The position numbers and the translations under genes were made by a program. Shown piece after piece: positions 9,983 to 21,000 of a stretch of DNA of 45,000 nucleotides. The notes under the pieces are model-generated. The model saw nothing but the letters and a program-made list of their open reading frames with translations. It had not been told where the DNA came from and did not search any database. Origin of the DNA: Glandiceps talaboti (taxonomy: Eukaryota > Hemichordata > Enteropneusta > Spengelidae); the NCBI RefSeq assembly GCF_964340395.1, contig NC_135564.1:14704012-14749011 (forward strand), given 5' to 3'. The number at the start of each line of letters is the position of its first letter. Position 1 is the stretch's first letter.

Positions 9983-10533
9983 CTGAAAAAAGAAGGTATG
10001 TATATTTATGTCTTGATATGGTTACATTGTGACAAGCAATAAAAGAAGGCAGTTTGTCGCATGGCATGACGTGACATGACATGACGTAACATGACATGCA
10101 TAACATGACGTTGGAAATGTTATTTGCTTCATAAAGATTAGCTTTCAACCTAATGACCTGGCCAACCTCGAAAAATGAAAATGAAAGCGTTTAAAATATG
10201 GTTCAATATTTTCCTCCTTCTGTATGCCTTAGGTTTATTACGATTATAGACTTATGCCAAATCCTTGTAAACAACTAACTTGAAGTTCGCGGTCAGTGTT
10301 TCTCGCCATTAGCTGTTAAGATACTACAAGTTCCTGATTTTATATCATGGCAACGCTATAAAACCATGATCGATGACTGCAAGTGTTAGGTATACAATCG
10401 ACATAACTTACTAGCTGATACAATAAATCGCATTCATGTAGCAATATATTGCACAGACAAACATTTTAACAGCTGCATATATTTTCTCCTCTTATTCTAT
10501 ATTCTTCGTTCATACTGATTCTTTCGTTTTTAC
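9983..10533 (-). other. Intron between exons 5 and 6
   Basis: 551 bp. It has a small cluster of TGACATGACA units at about 10068-10110. Otherwise nothing recognised. Confidence 0.75.
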
Positions 10534-10641
10534 CTATTTCACAGTTTCTTCCTGCCCATCCAATTTCACAGACACATCTGTAAGTGACTCCTTCAGGAAT
10601 ACATGTGCCGTTATTCTGGCAAGGATCGCTAAGACAGGGAT
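10534..10641 (-). CDS. Mucin-like gene exon 5: EGF-like domain 1
   Basis: This 108-bp phase 1-1 exon encodes one complete EGF domain: D-P-C-L-S-D-P-C-Q-N-N-G-T-C, then C-V-C and G-W-A-G-R-N-C. All six cysteines are present. It lacks the D-x-D-E calcium-binding start. The acceptor is TTTTTGCAG and the donor AATAG|GTAAAA. Confidence 0.93.
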   Translation of the reverse strand: MPVLAILARITAHVFLKESLTDVSVKLDGQEETVK

Positions 10642-10764
10642 CTGCAAAAATAATGGTTGTTATATTGTTTGTTTTCTATCATGTCGATATACCCCGATGG
10701 AAATTCACCGACATCTGGCTCCTTTAAAATATTATATTATGTTGTATTATGTTATGTTATATAA

Positions 10765-11134
10765 TATAATCTATGGTATATGATATGATATGATATGATA
10801 TGATATGATATGATATGATATGATATCATATCATATCATATATCATATCAGATCATATCATATATCATCATATCATATGATATCATATCATATCATATAT
10901 CATCACATCATATATCATATCATATCATATGATGACATATATGACATGACATGACATGACATAATATAATATAATATAATATAATATAATATAATATAAT
11001 ATAATATAATATAATATAATATAACATAAAATAACATAATATAATATAATATAATAACTATATAATATAATATAATATAATATAATATAATATAATATAA
11101 TATAATATAATATAATATAATATAATATAATATT
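10765..11134. repeat. Inverted pentanucleotide arrays and (TAATA)n
   Basis: A TGATA array (about 10772-10826) turns directly into an array of its complement TATCA (about 10826-10925). A long TAATA/ATAAT array follows (about 10961-11133). The first two parts form an imperfect palindrome. Confidence 0.9.
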
Positions 11135-11479
11135 AGGGAGTATATCCGGCACTAATTTGTATATGTTTTTTAAAACTATTTTTTTTACATTTCAAAACAA
11201 TAGTAATAACAATATTACGTTTGGAAATATATAAGGATTTAGATCAATAAACGCAAGCTTTGGGTTACTATATCGGATCAAAGACAAACGCACCTGACTA
11301 AGTAATCCCTTGACAAAGATTTTGAAAACATCTATAATATCATGTTACACTAAAAATGGGCATTACTTTATTAAGTTGTTCTATCGGTTGTTTTTTCTCA
11401 ACACCATCAACAGTTAGTGCACAGTCCTAACTAATACTTGAAATACGACTTTATTTTAAAAGAATAATTACTACATTAC

Positions 11480-11557
11480 CAGATGACACAGTAGTAGTTA
11501 TTCCTTGCGTGGTCGTCCCTGCTGTGGTAGTTGTTTCATCCTGAACTGTGGTAGGAG
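11480..11557 (-). CDS. Mucin-like gene exon 4: Thr-rich linker
   Basis: This 78-bp exon (26 codons, phase 1 to phase 1) encodes a Thr-rich stretch beginning A-P-T-T-V-Q-D-E-T and ending G-I-T-T-T-V-S-S. It lacks the 11-residue repeat register. The acceptor is TGTTTAG|CTCC and the donor TCTG|GTAATG. It links the repeat rod to the EGF array. Confidence 0.85.
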
Positions 11558-11632
11558 CTAAACATTAAAATACAACCAGAATGATTTTTTTTCAGTACAA
11601 AACGTTTGGCTGGATATTGTGTGTCAATTGTG

Positions 11633-11846
11633 CACACACACACACACACACACACAGGAACAAACGAATGCATGCGACACACACACATACATACATACAT
11701 ACATACATACATACATACATACATGCATGCATGCATGCATGCATGCACGCACACGCACGCACGCACACACACACACACACACACACATACATACATACAT
11801 ACATACATACATACATACATACATACATACATACATACATACATGC
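11633..11846. repeat. Compound (CA)n / (CATA)n / (CATG)n microsatellite
   Basis: CA, CATA, CATG and CACG runs fill the middle of the intron between exons 3 and 4. All open frames here are repeat artefacts. Confidence 0.97.
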
Positions 11847-12003
11847 GAGTGTTGTAAACCGTTGAATATTGGATTGGGTATTTAGCCAGTGGTAATCCGA
11901 CCTCAGGTAGCTGATACAAAGATAAAACACCTTCGTGTATGAAAATGTATTGGACAGATTCTCACTAATAATACGTCATAAAAACAATGAAACCGAAGCT
12001 TAC

Positions 12004-15000
12004 CTGTACTCGATATTCCGGCTGTTGTTGTAGGTACTGTAGTGGTCGTCTGTGCTGAGGTTGTCATTGCTACAGTTGTAGACTCTGCAGTGGTCATCCC
12101 TGCTGTTGTAGCAGCTTCTACCGTGGTAGAGTCTGCCTCTGTAGTAGCATGTGCAGTGGTTGTCTCTGCTGGTGTAGTAGCGCCTGAAGAAGTTAGCACT
12201 GATACAGTGGTAACTTCAGCAGTGGTCGTCACTGCAGTTGTAGTAGCTTCTGTCGTTGTAGTCTCTGGCAATGTAGTAGCATGTGCAGTGGTTGTCTCTA
12301 TTGGTGTAGAAGTGTCTAAAGAGGTTGTCACGACTACAGAAGTTGATTCTGCAGTGGTCGTCCCTGGTGTTGTAGTAACTTCTGCCGTAGTAGTCTCTGC
12401 CTCTGTGGTAACATGTGCAGTTGTTGTCTCTGCTGGTGTAGTAGTGTCTGAAGAGGTTGTCATTGCTACAGTTGTAGACTCTGCACTGGTCAGCCCTGCT
12501 GTTGTAGTAGCTTCTGTCGTGGTACTCTCTGGCAATGAAGTAGTATGTGCAGTGGTTGTCTCTGCTAGCGTAGAAGCGTCTGAAGACGTTGTCACAGCCA
12601 CAGTAGTAGACTCTGCAGTGGTCATCCCTGTTGTAGCAGCTTCTGTCGTGGTAGTCTCTGCCACTGTAGTACCATGTGCAGTGGTTGTCTCTGCCAATGT
12701 AGTAGTGTCGAAAGAGGTTGTCACTACTACAGAAGTTGATTGTGCAGTGGTCGTCCCTGGTGTTGTAGTAACTTCTGCCGTTGTAGTCTCTGCCACTGTA
12801 GTAGCATGTTCAGTGGTTGTCTCTGCTGGTGTAGTAGCGTCTGAAGAGGTTATCACTGCTACAGAAGTTGATTCTGCAGTGGTCATCCCTGGTGTTGTAG
12901 TAACTTCTGCCGTTGTAGTCTCTGCCACTGTAGTAGCATGTTCAGTGGTTGTCTCTGCTGGTGTAGTAGTGTCTAAAGATGTTGTCACTGCTACAGTAGT
13001 AGATTCTCTTGTGGTCGTCCCTGGTGTTGTAGTACCTTCTACAGTGGTACTGTTTGCCACTGGAGTAGCATGCGCAGTGGTTGTATCTGCCACTGAGGTA
13101 GCCTGTGAAGTGGTTGTGTCTACTGGTGTAGTAGCGTCTGAAGAGGTTGTCACTGCTACAGTAGCATCTGTTGTAATCGCCTCCGCTGTTGTAGTAGCTT
13201 CTGCCGTGGTAGTCTCTGGCACTGTAGTAGTATATGCAGTGGTTGTCTCTGCTACTGTAGTAGTGTCTGAAGAGGTTGTCAATGCTACAGTAGTAACTTC
13301 TGCAGTGGTCGTCCCTGCTGCTGTAGTAGCTTCTGCCGTGGTAGTCTCTGCCACTGTAGTAGCATGTGCCGTGGTTGTATCTGCTACTGTAGAAGTGTCT
13401 GAAGAGGTTGTCACTACTACAGAAGTTGATTCTGCAGTGGTCGTCCCTGGTGTTGTAGTAGCTTCTGCCGTTGTAGTCTCTGCCACTGTAGTAGCATGTG
13501 AAGTGGTTGTGTCTGCTGGTGTAGTAGTGTCTAAAGATGTTGTCATTGCTACAGTAGTAGACTCTGCAGTGGTCATCCCTGCTGTTGTAGTAGCTTCTGC
13601 CGTGGTACTCACTGCCAATGTAGTAGCATGATCAGTGGTTGTCTCTGCTACTGTAGTAGTGTCGAAAGAGGTTGTCATTACTACAGTAGTAACATCTGGA
13701 GTGGTCGTCGCTACTGTTGTTGTAGCTTCTGTTGTGGTAGTCTCTGCCACTGTAGTAGCATGTGCGGTGGTTGTCTCTGCTGGTGTAGTAGCGTCTGAAG
13801 AGGTTATCACTGCTACAGTAGTAGACTCTGTAGTGGGCATCGCTGCTGTTGTAGTAGCTTCTGCCGTGGTAGTCGCTGCCACTGTAGTAGCATGTGTCGT
13901 GGTTGTATCTCCTACTGTAGTAGTGTCTGAAGAGGTTGTCACGACTACAGAAGTTGATTCTGCAGTGGTCGTCCCTGGTGTTGTAGTAACTTCTGCCGTT
14001 GTAGTCTCTGCCTCTGTGGTAACATGTGCAGTGGTTGTCTCTGCTGGTGTAGTAGTGGCTGAAGAGGTTATCACTGGTACAGTAGTAATATCAGCAGTGG
14101 TCGTCGCTGATGTTGTAGTAGCTTCTGCCGTTGTAGTCTCTTCCACTGTAGTAGCATGTGAAGTTGTTATCTCTGCTACTGTAGTAGTGTCGGAAGAGGT
14201 TGTCATTGCTACAGTAGTAACTTCTGCAGTGGTCATCGCTGCTGTTGTAGTAGCTTCGGCCGTTGTACTCTCTGGCAATGTAGTAGCATGTGCAGTGGTT
14301 GTATCTGCTACTGTAGTAGTGTCTGAAGAGGTTGTCACTACTACAGAAGTTGATTCTGCAGTGGTCGTCCCTGGTGTTGTAGTAACTTCTGCCGTTGTAG
14401 TCTCTGCCACTGTAGTAGCATGTGAAGTGGTTGTGTCTGTTAGTGTAGTAGCGTCTGAAGAGGTTGTCACTGCTACAGTAACATCTGTAGTAATCGCCTC
14501 CGCTGTTGTAGTACCTTCTGCCGTGGTAGTATCTACCACTGTAGTAGTATATGCAGTGGTTGTCTCTGCTACTGTAGTAGTGTCTGAAGAGGTTGTCATT
14601 ACTACAGTAGTAACTTCTGGAGTGGTCGTCGCTGCTGCTGTTGTAGTAGCTTCTGTCGTGGTACTCTCAGGCAATGTAGTAGCATGTGAAGTGGTTGTCT
14701 CTGCTGGCGTAGTAGCGATTGAAGAAGTTGTCATTGCTACAGTAGTAGACTCAGCAGTGGTCATCCCTGCTGTTGTAGTAGCTTCAGCCGTGGTACTCTC
14801 TGCCAATGTAGTAGCATGTTCTGTGGTTGTCTCTGCTGCTGTAGTAGGGTCTGAAGAGGTTATCACTGCAACAGTAGTAGACTCTGTAGTGGTCATCCCT
14901 GTTGTTGTAGTAGCTTCTGCCGTGGTACTCTCTGGTAATGTAGTAGCATGTGCAGTGGTTGTCTCTTTTAGCGTAGTAGCGTCTGAAGAAGTTGTGACTA

Positions 15001-18000
15001 CCACAGTAGTAGACTCTGCAGTGGTCATCCCTGCCGTTGTAGTAGTTTCTGCCGCGGTACTCACTGCCAATGTAGTAGCATGTGCAGTGGTTGTCTCTAC
15101 TGATGTAGTAGCGGCTGAAGAGGTTATCATTGCTACAGTTGTAGACTCTGCACTGGTCATCCCTGCTGTTGTAGTAGTTTCTGCGGTGGTACTCTCAGGC
15201 AATGTAGTAGCAGTTGCAGTGGATGTCTCTGCTGGTGTAGTAGCGTCTGAAGAGGTTATCATTGCTACAGTAGTAGACTCTGCAGTGGTCATCCCCGCTG
15301 TTGTAGTAGCTTCTGCCATTGTACTCTCAGGCAATGTAGTAGCAGTTGCAGTGGATGTCTCTGCTGCTGTAGTAGCGTCTGAAGAGGTTATCACTCCTAC
15401 AGTAGTAGACTCTGCAGTGGTCATCCCTGCTGTTGTAGTAGCTTCTGCCATTGTACTCTCAGGCAATGTAGTAGCAGTTGCAGTGGATGTCTCTGCTGCT
15501 GTAGTAGCGTCTGAAGAGGTTATCACTCCTACAGTAGTAGACTCTGCACTGGTCATCCCCGCTGTTGTAGTAGCTTCTGCCATTGTACTCTCAGGCAATG
15601 TAGTAGCAGTTGCAGTGGATGTCTCTGCTGCTGTAGTAGCGTCTGAAGAGGTTATCACTCCTACAGTAGTAGACTCTGCAGTGGTCATCCCTGCTGTTGT
15701 AGTAGCTTCTGCCGTGGTACTCTCTACCAATGTAGTAGCATGTGCAGTGGATGTCTCTGCTGGTGTAGTAGCGGCTGAAGAGGTTATCATTGCTACAGTT
15801 GTAGACTCTGCAGTGGTCATCCCTGCTGTTGTAGTAGCTTCTGCCGTGGTACTCTCAGGCAATGTAGTAGCAGTTGCAGTGGATGTCTCTGCTGCTGTAG
15901 TAGCGTCTGAAGAGGTTATCACTGTTACAGTAGTAGACTCTGCAGTGGTCATCCCTGCTGTTGTAGTAGCTTCTGCCGTGGTACTCTCTACCAATGTAGT
16001 AGCATGTGCAGTGGATGTCTCTGCTGGTGTAGTAGCGGCTGAAGAGGTTATCAATGCTACAGTTGTAGACTCTGCACTGGTCATTCCTGGTGTTGTAGTA
16101 GCTTCTACCGTGGTACTCTCTGGCAATGTAGTAGAAGGTGCAGTGGTTATATCTGCTACTGTAGTAATGTCTGAAGAGGTTATCACTGCTACAGAAGTTG
16201 ATTCTGCAGTGGTCATCCCTGCTGTTGTAGTAGCTTCTGCCGTTGTAGTCTCTGCCACTGTAGTAGCATATGAAGTGGTTGTTTCTGCTTGTGTAGTAGC
16301 GTCTGAAGAGGTTGTCACTGCTACAGTAGCATCTGTAGTAATAGCCTCCGCTGTTGTAGTAGCTTCTGTCGTGGTACTCTCTGCCACTGTAGTAGCATGT
16401 GCGGTGGTTGTCTCTGCTACTGTAGTAGTGTCGGAAGATGTTGTCACTGCTACAGTAGTAACTTCAGCAGAGGTCGTCGCTGCGTTTGTAGTAGCTTCTG
16501 TCGTGGTAGTCTCTACCAATGTAGTAGCATGTTCAGTGGTTGTCTCTGCTGCTGTAGTAGTGTCTGAAGAGGTTATCACTGCTGCAGTAGTAGACTCTGC
16601 AGTGGTCATTCCTGCTGTTGTAGTAGCTTCTGCCGTGGTACTCTCTACCAATGTAGTAGCATGTTCTGTGGTTGTCTCTGCTGCTGTAGTAGGGTCTGAA
16701 GAGGTTATTACTGCTACAGTAGTAGACTCTGCAGTGGTCATCCCTGCTGTTGTAGTAGCTTCTGCCGTGGTACTCTCTACCAATGTAGTAGCATGTTCAG
16801 TGGTTGTCTCTGCTGCTGTAGTAGTGTCTGAAGAGGTTATCACTGCTGCAGTAGTAGACTCTGCAGTGGTCATTCCTGCTGTTGTAGTAGCTTCTGCCGT
16901 GGTAGTCTCTTCCACTGTTGTAGCATGACCCGTAGTTGTCTCTGCTGCTGTAGTAGCATGTGCGGTGGTTGTCTCTGCTACTGTAGTAGTGTCTGAAGAG
17001 GTTATCACTGCTGCAGTAGTAGACTCTGCAGTGGTCATCCCTGCTGTTGTAGTAGCTTCTGCCGTGGTAGTCTCTTCCACTGTTGTAGCATGTCCCGTAG
17101 TTGTCTCTGCCAATGTAGTAGCATGTGTCGTGGTTGTCTCTGCTACTGTAGTAGCATGTGCGGTGGTTGTCTCTGCTACTGTAGTAATGTCTGAAGAGGT
17201 TATCACTGCTACAGTAGTAGAGTCTGCAGTGGTCATCCCTGTTGTTGTAGCAGCTTCTGTCGTGGTAGTCTCTGGCAATGTAGTAGCAGTTGCAGTGGTT
17301 GTTTCTATTGGTGTAGTAGTGTCTGAAGAGGTTGTCACTACTACAGAAGTTGATTCTGCAGTGGTCGTCCCTGGTGTTGTAGTAACTTCTTCCGTTGTAG
17401 TCTCTGCTACTGTGGTAGCATGTGAAGTGGTTGTCTCTGCTGGTGTAGTAGTGTCTAAAGATGTTGTCACTGCTACAGTAGTAACTTCTGCAGTGGTCGT
17501 CCCTGCTGCTGTAGTAGCTTCTGCCGTGGTACTCTCTGCCACTGTAGTAGCATGAGCGGTGGTTGTCTCTGCTGGTGTAGTAGCGGCTGAAGAGATTGTT
17601 ATTACTACAGTAGTAGACTCAGCAGAGGTCGTCCCTGCTGTTGTAGTAGCTTCTGCCGTGGTAGTCTCTACCAATGTAGTAGCATGTTCAGTGGTTGTCT
17701 CTGCTGCTGTAGTAATGTCTGAAGAGGTTATCACTGCTACAGTAGTAGACTCTGCACTGGTCATCCCCGCTGTTGTAGTAGCTTCTGCCATTGTACTCTC
17801 AGGCAATGTAGTAGCAGTTGCAGTGGATGTCTCTGCTGCTGTAGTAGCGACTGAAGAGGTTATCACTGTTACAGTAGTAGACTCTGCACTGGTCATCCCT
17901 GCTGTTGTAGTAGCTTCTGCCGTAGTACTATCTACCAATGTAGTAGCATGTGCAGTGGATGTCTCTGCTGGTGTAGTAGCGGCTGAAGAGGTTATCATTG

Positions 18001-21000
18001 CTACAGTTGTAGACTCTGCACTGGTCATTCCTGCTGTTGTAGTAGCTTCTGCCGTGGTAGTCTCTACCAATGTAGTAGCATGTTCAGTGGTTGTCTCTGC
18101 TGCTGTAGTAATGTCTGAAGAGGTTATCACTGCTACAGTAGTAGACTCTGCGGTGGTCATTCCTGCTGTTGTAGTAGCTTCTGCCGTGGTACTCTCAGGC
18201 AATGTAGTAGCATGTGCAGTGGTTGTCTCTGTTAGCGTAGTAGCGTCTGAAGAGGTTGTCCCTGCCACAGTAGTAGACTCTGCAGTGGTCATCCCTGCTG
18301 TTGTAGTAGCTTCTGCCGTGGTAGTCTTAGCCACTGTAGTAGCATGTGTCGTGATTGTATCTGCTACTGAAGTAGTGTCTGAAGAGGTTGTCACTGATAC
18401 AGTAGCATCTGTAGTAATCGCCTCCACTGTTGTAGTACCTTCTGCCGTGGTGGTCTCTGCCACTGTAGTAGTATATGCAGTTGTTGTCTCTGCTGGTGTA
18501 GTAGTGTCTGAAGAGGTTGTCAATGCTACAGTAGTAACTTCTGCAGTGGTCGTCCCTGCTGCTGTAGTAGCTTCTGCCGTGGTACTCTCTGCCACTGTAG
18601 TAGCATGTTCAGTGGTTGTCTCTGCTACTGTAGTAGTGTCTGAAGAGGTTGTCACTACTACAGAAGTTGATTCTGCAGTGGTCATCCCTGCTGTTGTAGT
18701 AGCTTCTGCCGTGGTAGTCTCTGCCACTGTAGTAGCATGTGAAGTGGTTGTCTCTATTGGTGTAGAAGTGTCTAAAGAGGTTGTCACGACTACAGAAGTT
18801 GATTCTGCAGTTGTCATCCCTGGTGTTGTAGTAACTTCTGCCGTTGTAGTCTCTGCCACTGTGGTAGCATGTGAAGTGGTTGTCTCTGCTGGTGTAGTAG
18901 TGTCTAAAGATGTTGTCACTGCTACAGTAGTAACTTCTGCAGTGGTCGTCCCTGCTGTTGTAGTAGCTTCTGCCGTGGTACTCTCTACCAATGTAGTAGC
19001 ATGTTCAGTGGTTGTCTCTGCTGCTGTAGTAGCATCTGAAGAGGTTATTACTGCTACAGTAGTAGACTCTGCAGTGGTCATCCCTGCTGTTGTAGTAGCT
19101 TCTGCCGTGGTACTCTCTACCAATGTAGTAGCATGTACAGTGGATGTCTCTGCTGCTGTAGTAGCGTCTGAAGAGGTTATCACTGCTACAGTAGTAGATT
19201 CTGCAGTGGTCATTCCTGCTGTTGTAGTAGGTTCTGCCGTGGTACTCTCTGGCAATGCAGTAGCAGTTGCAGTGGATGTCTCTGCTGCTGTAGTAGCGTC
19301 TGAAGAGGTTATCACTGCTACAGTAGTAGACTCTGCAGTGGTCATTCCTGCTGTTGTAGTAGCTTCTGCCGTGGTACTCTCAGGCAATGTAGTAGCAGGT
19401 GCAGTGGTTGTCTCTGTTAGCGTAGTAGCGTCTGAAGAGGTTGTCCCTGCCACAGAAGTAGACTCTACACTGGTCATCCCTGCTGTTGTAGTAGCTTCTG
19501 CCGTGGTAGTCTCAGCCACTGTAGTAGCATGTGAAGTGGTTGTCGCTATTGGTGTAGTAGTGTCTGAAGAGGTTGTCACTACTACAGAAGTTGATTCTGC
19601 AGTGGTCGTCCCTGGTGTTGTAGTAACTTCTGCCGTTGTAGTCTCTGTCACTGTAGTAGCATGTGAAGTGGTTGTGTCTGCTTGTGTAGTAGCGTCTGAA
19701 GAGGTTGTCACTGATACAGTAGCATCTGTAGTAATCACCTCCGCTGTTGTAGTACCTTCTGCCGTGGTAGTATCTACCACTGTAGTAGTATATGCAGTTG
19801 TTGTCTCTACTACTGTAGTAGTGTCGGAAGAGGTTGTCAATGCTACAGTAGTAAAGTCTGCAGTGGTCGTCGCTGCTGTTGTAGTAGCTTCTGTCGTGGT
19901 ACCCTCTGCCACTGTAGTAGCATGTTCGGTGGTTGTCTCTGCTGGTGTAGTAGCGGCTGAAGAGGTTATCACTGCTATAGTAGTAGACTCTGGAGTGGTC
20001 ATCCCTGGTGTTGTAGTAGCTTCTGCCGTGGTAGTCTCTGTCACTGTAGTAGCATGTGCCGTGGTTGTCTCTGCTACTGTAGTAGTGTCTGAAGGTGTTG
20101 TCACTGCTACAGTAGTAACTTCTGCAGTGGTCGTCCCTGCTGTTGTAGTAGCGTCTGCCGTGGTAGTCTCTGCCACTGTAGTAGCATGTGCGGTGGTTGT
20201 CTCTGCTGCTGTAGTAATGTCTGAAGAGGTTATCACTGCTACAGTAGTAGACTCTACAGTGGTCGTCCCTGGTGTTGTAGTAACTTCTGCCGTTGTAGTC
20301 TCTGCCACTGTGGTAGCATGTGAAGTGGTTGTTTCTGCTGGTGTAGTGGTGTCTGAAGGTGTTGTCACTGCTACAGTAGTAACTTCTGCAGTGGTCGTCC
20401 CTGCTGTTGTAGTAGCGTCTACCGTGGTAGTCTCTGCCACTGTAGTAGCATGTGCGGTGGTTGTCTCTGCTGCTGTAGTAATGTCTGAAGAGGTTATCAC
20501 TGCTACAGTAGTAGACTCTGCAGTGGTCATCCCTGCTGTTGTAGTAGCTTCTGCCGTGGTAGTCTCTGCTACTGTAGTAGCATGTGCGGTGGTTGTCTCT
20601 GCTGGTGTAGTAATGTCTGAAGAGGTTATCACTGCTACAGTAGTAGACTCTGCACTGGTCATCCCTGGTGTTGTAGTAACTTCTGTCGTTGTAGTCTCTG
20701 CCACTGTAGTAGCATGTGCAGTGGTTGTCTCTGCTGGTGTAGTAGCGTCTGAAGAGGTTAACACTGGTACAGTAGTAACTTCAGCAGTGGTCGTCGCTGC
20801 TGTTGTAGTATCTTCTGTCGTGGCAGTCTCTGCCACTGTAGTAGCATGTGCAGTGGTTGTCTCTGCTGCTGTAGTAGTGTCTGAAGAGGTTGTCACTACT
20901 ACAGACGTTGATTCTGCAGTGGTCGTCCCTGGTGTTGTAGTAGCTTCTGTCGTGGCAGTCTCTGCCACTGTAGTAGTATATGCAGTGGTTGTCTCTGGTA

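Noticed and set aside
10925-11152. 75-codon Ile/Leu/Tyr frame
   Set aside because: Translation of the TAATA pentamer array.
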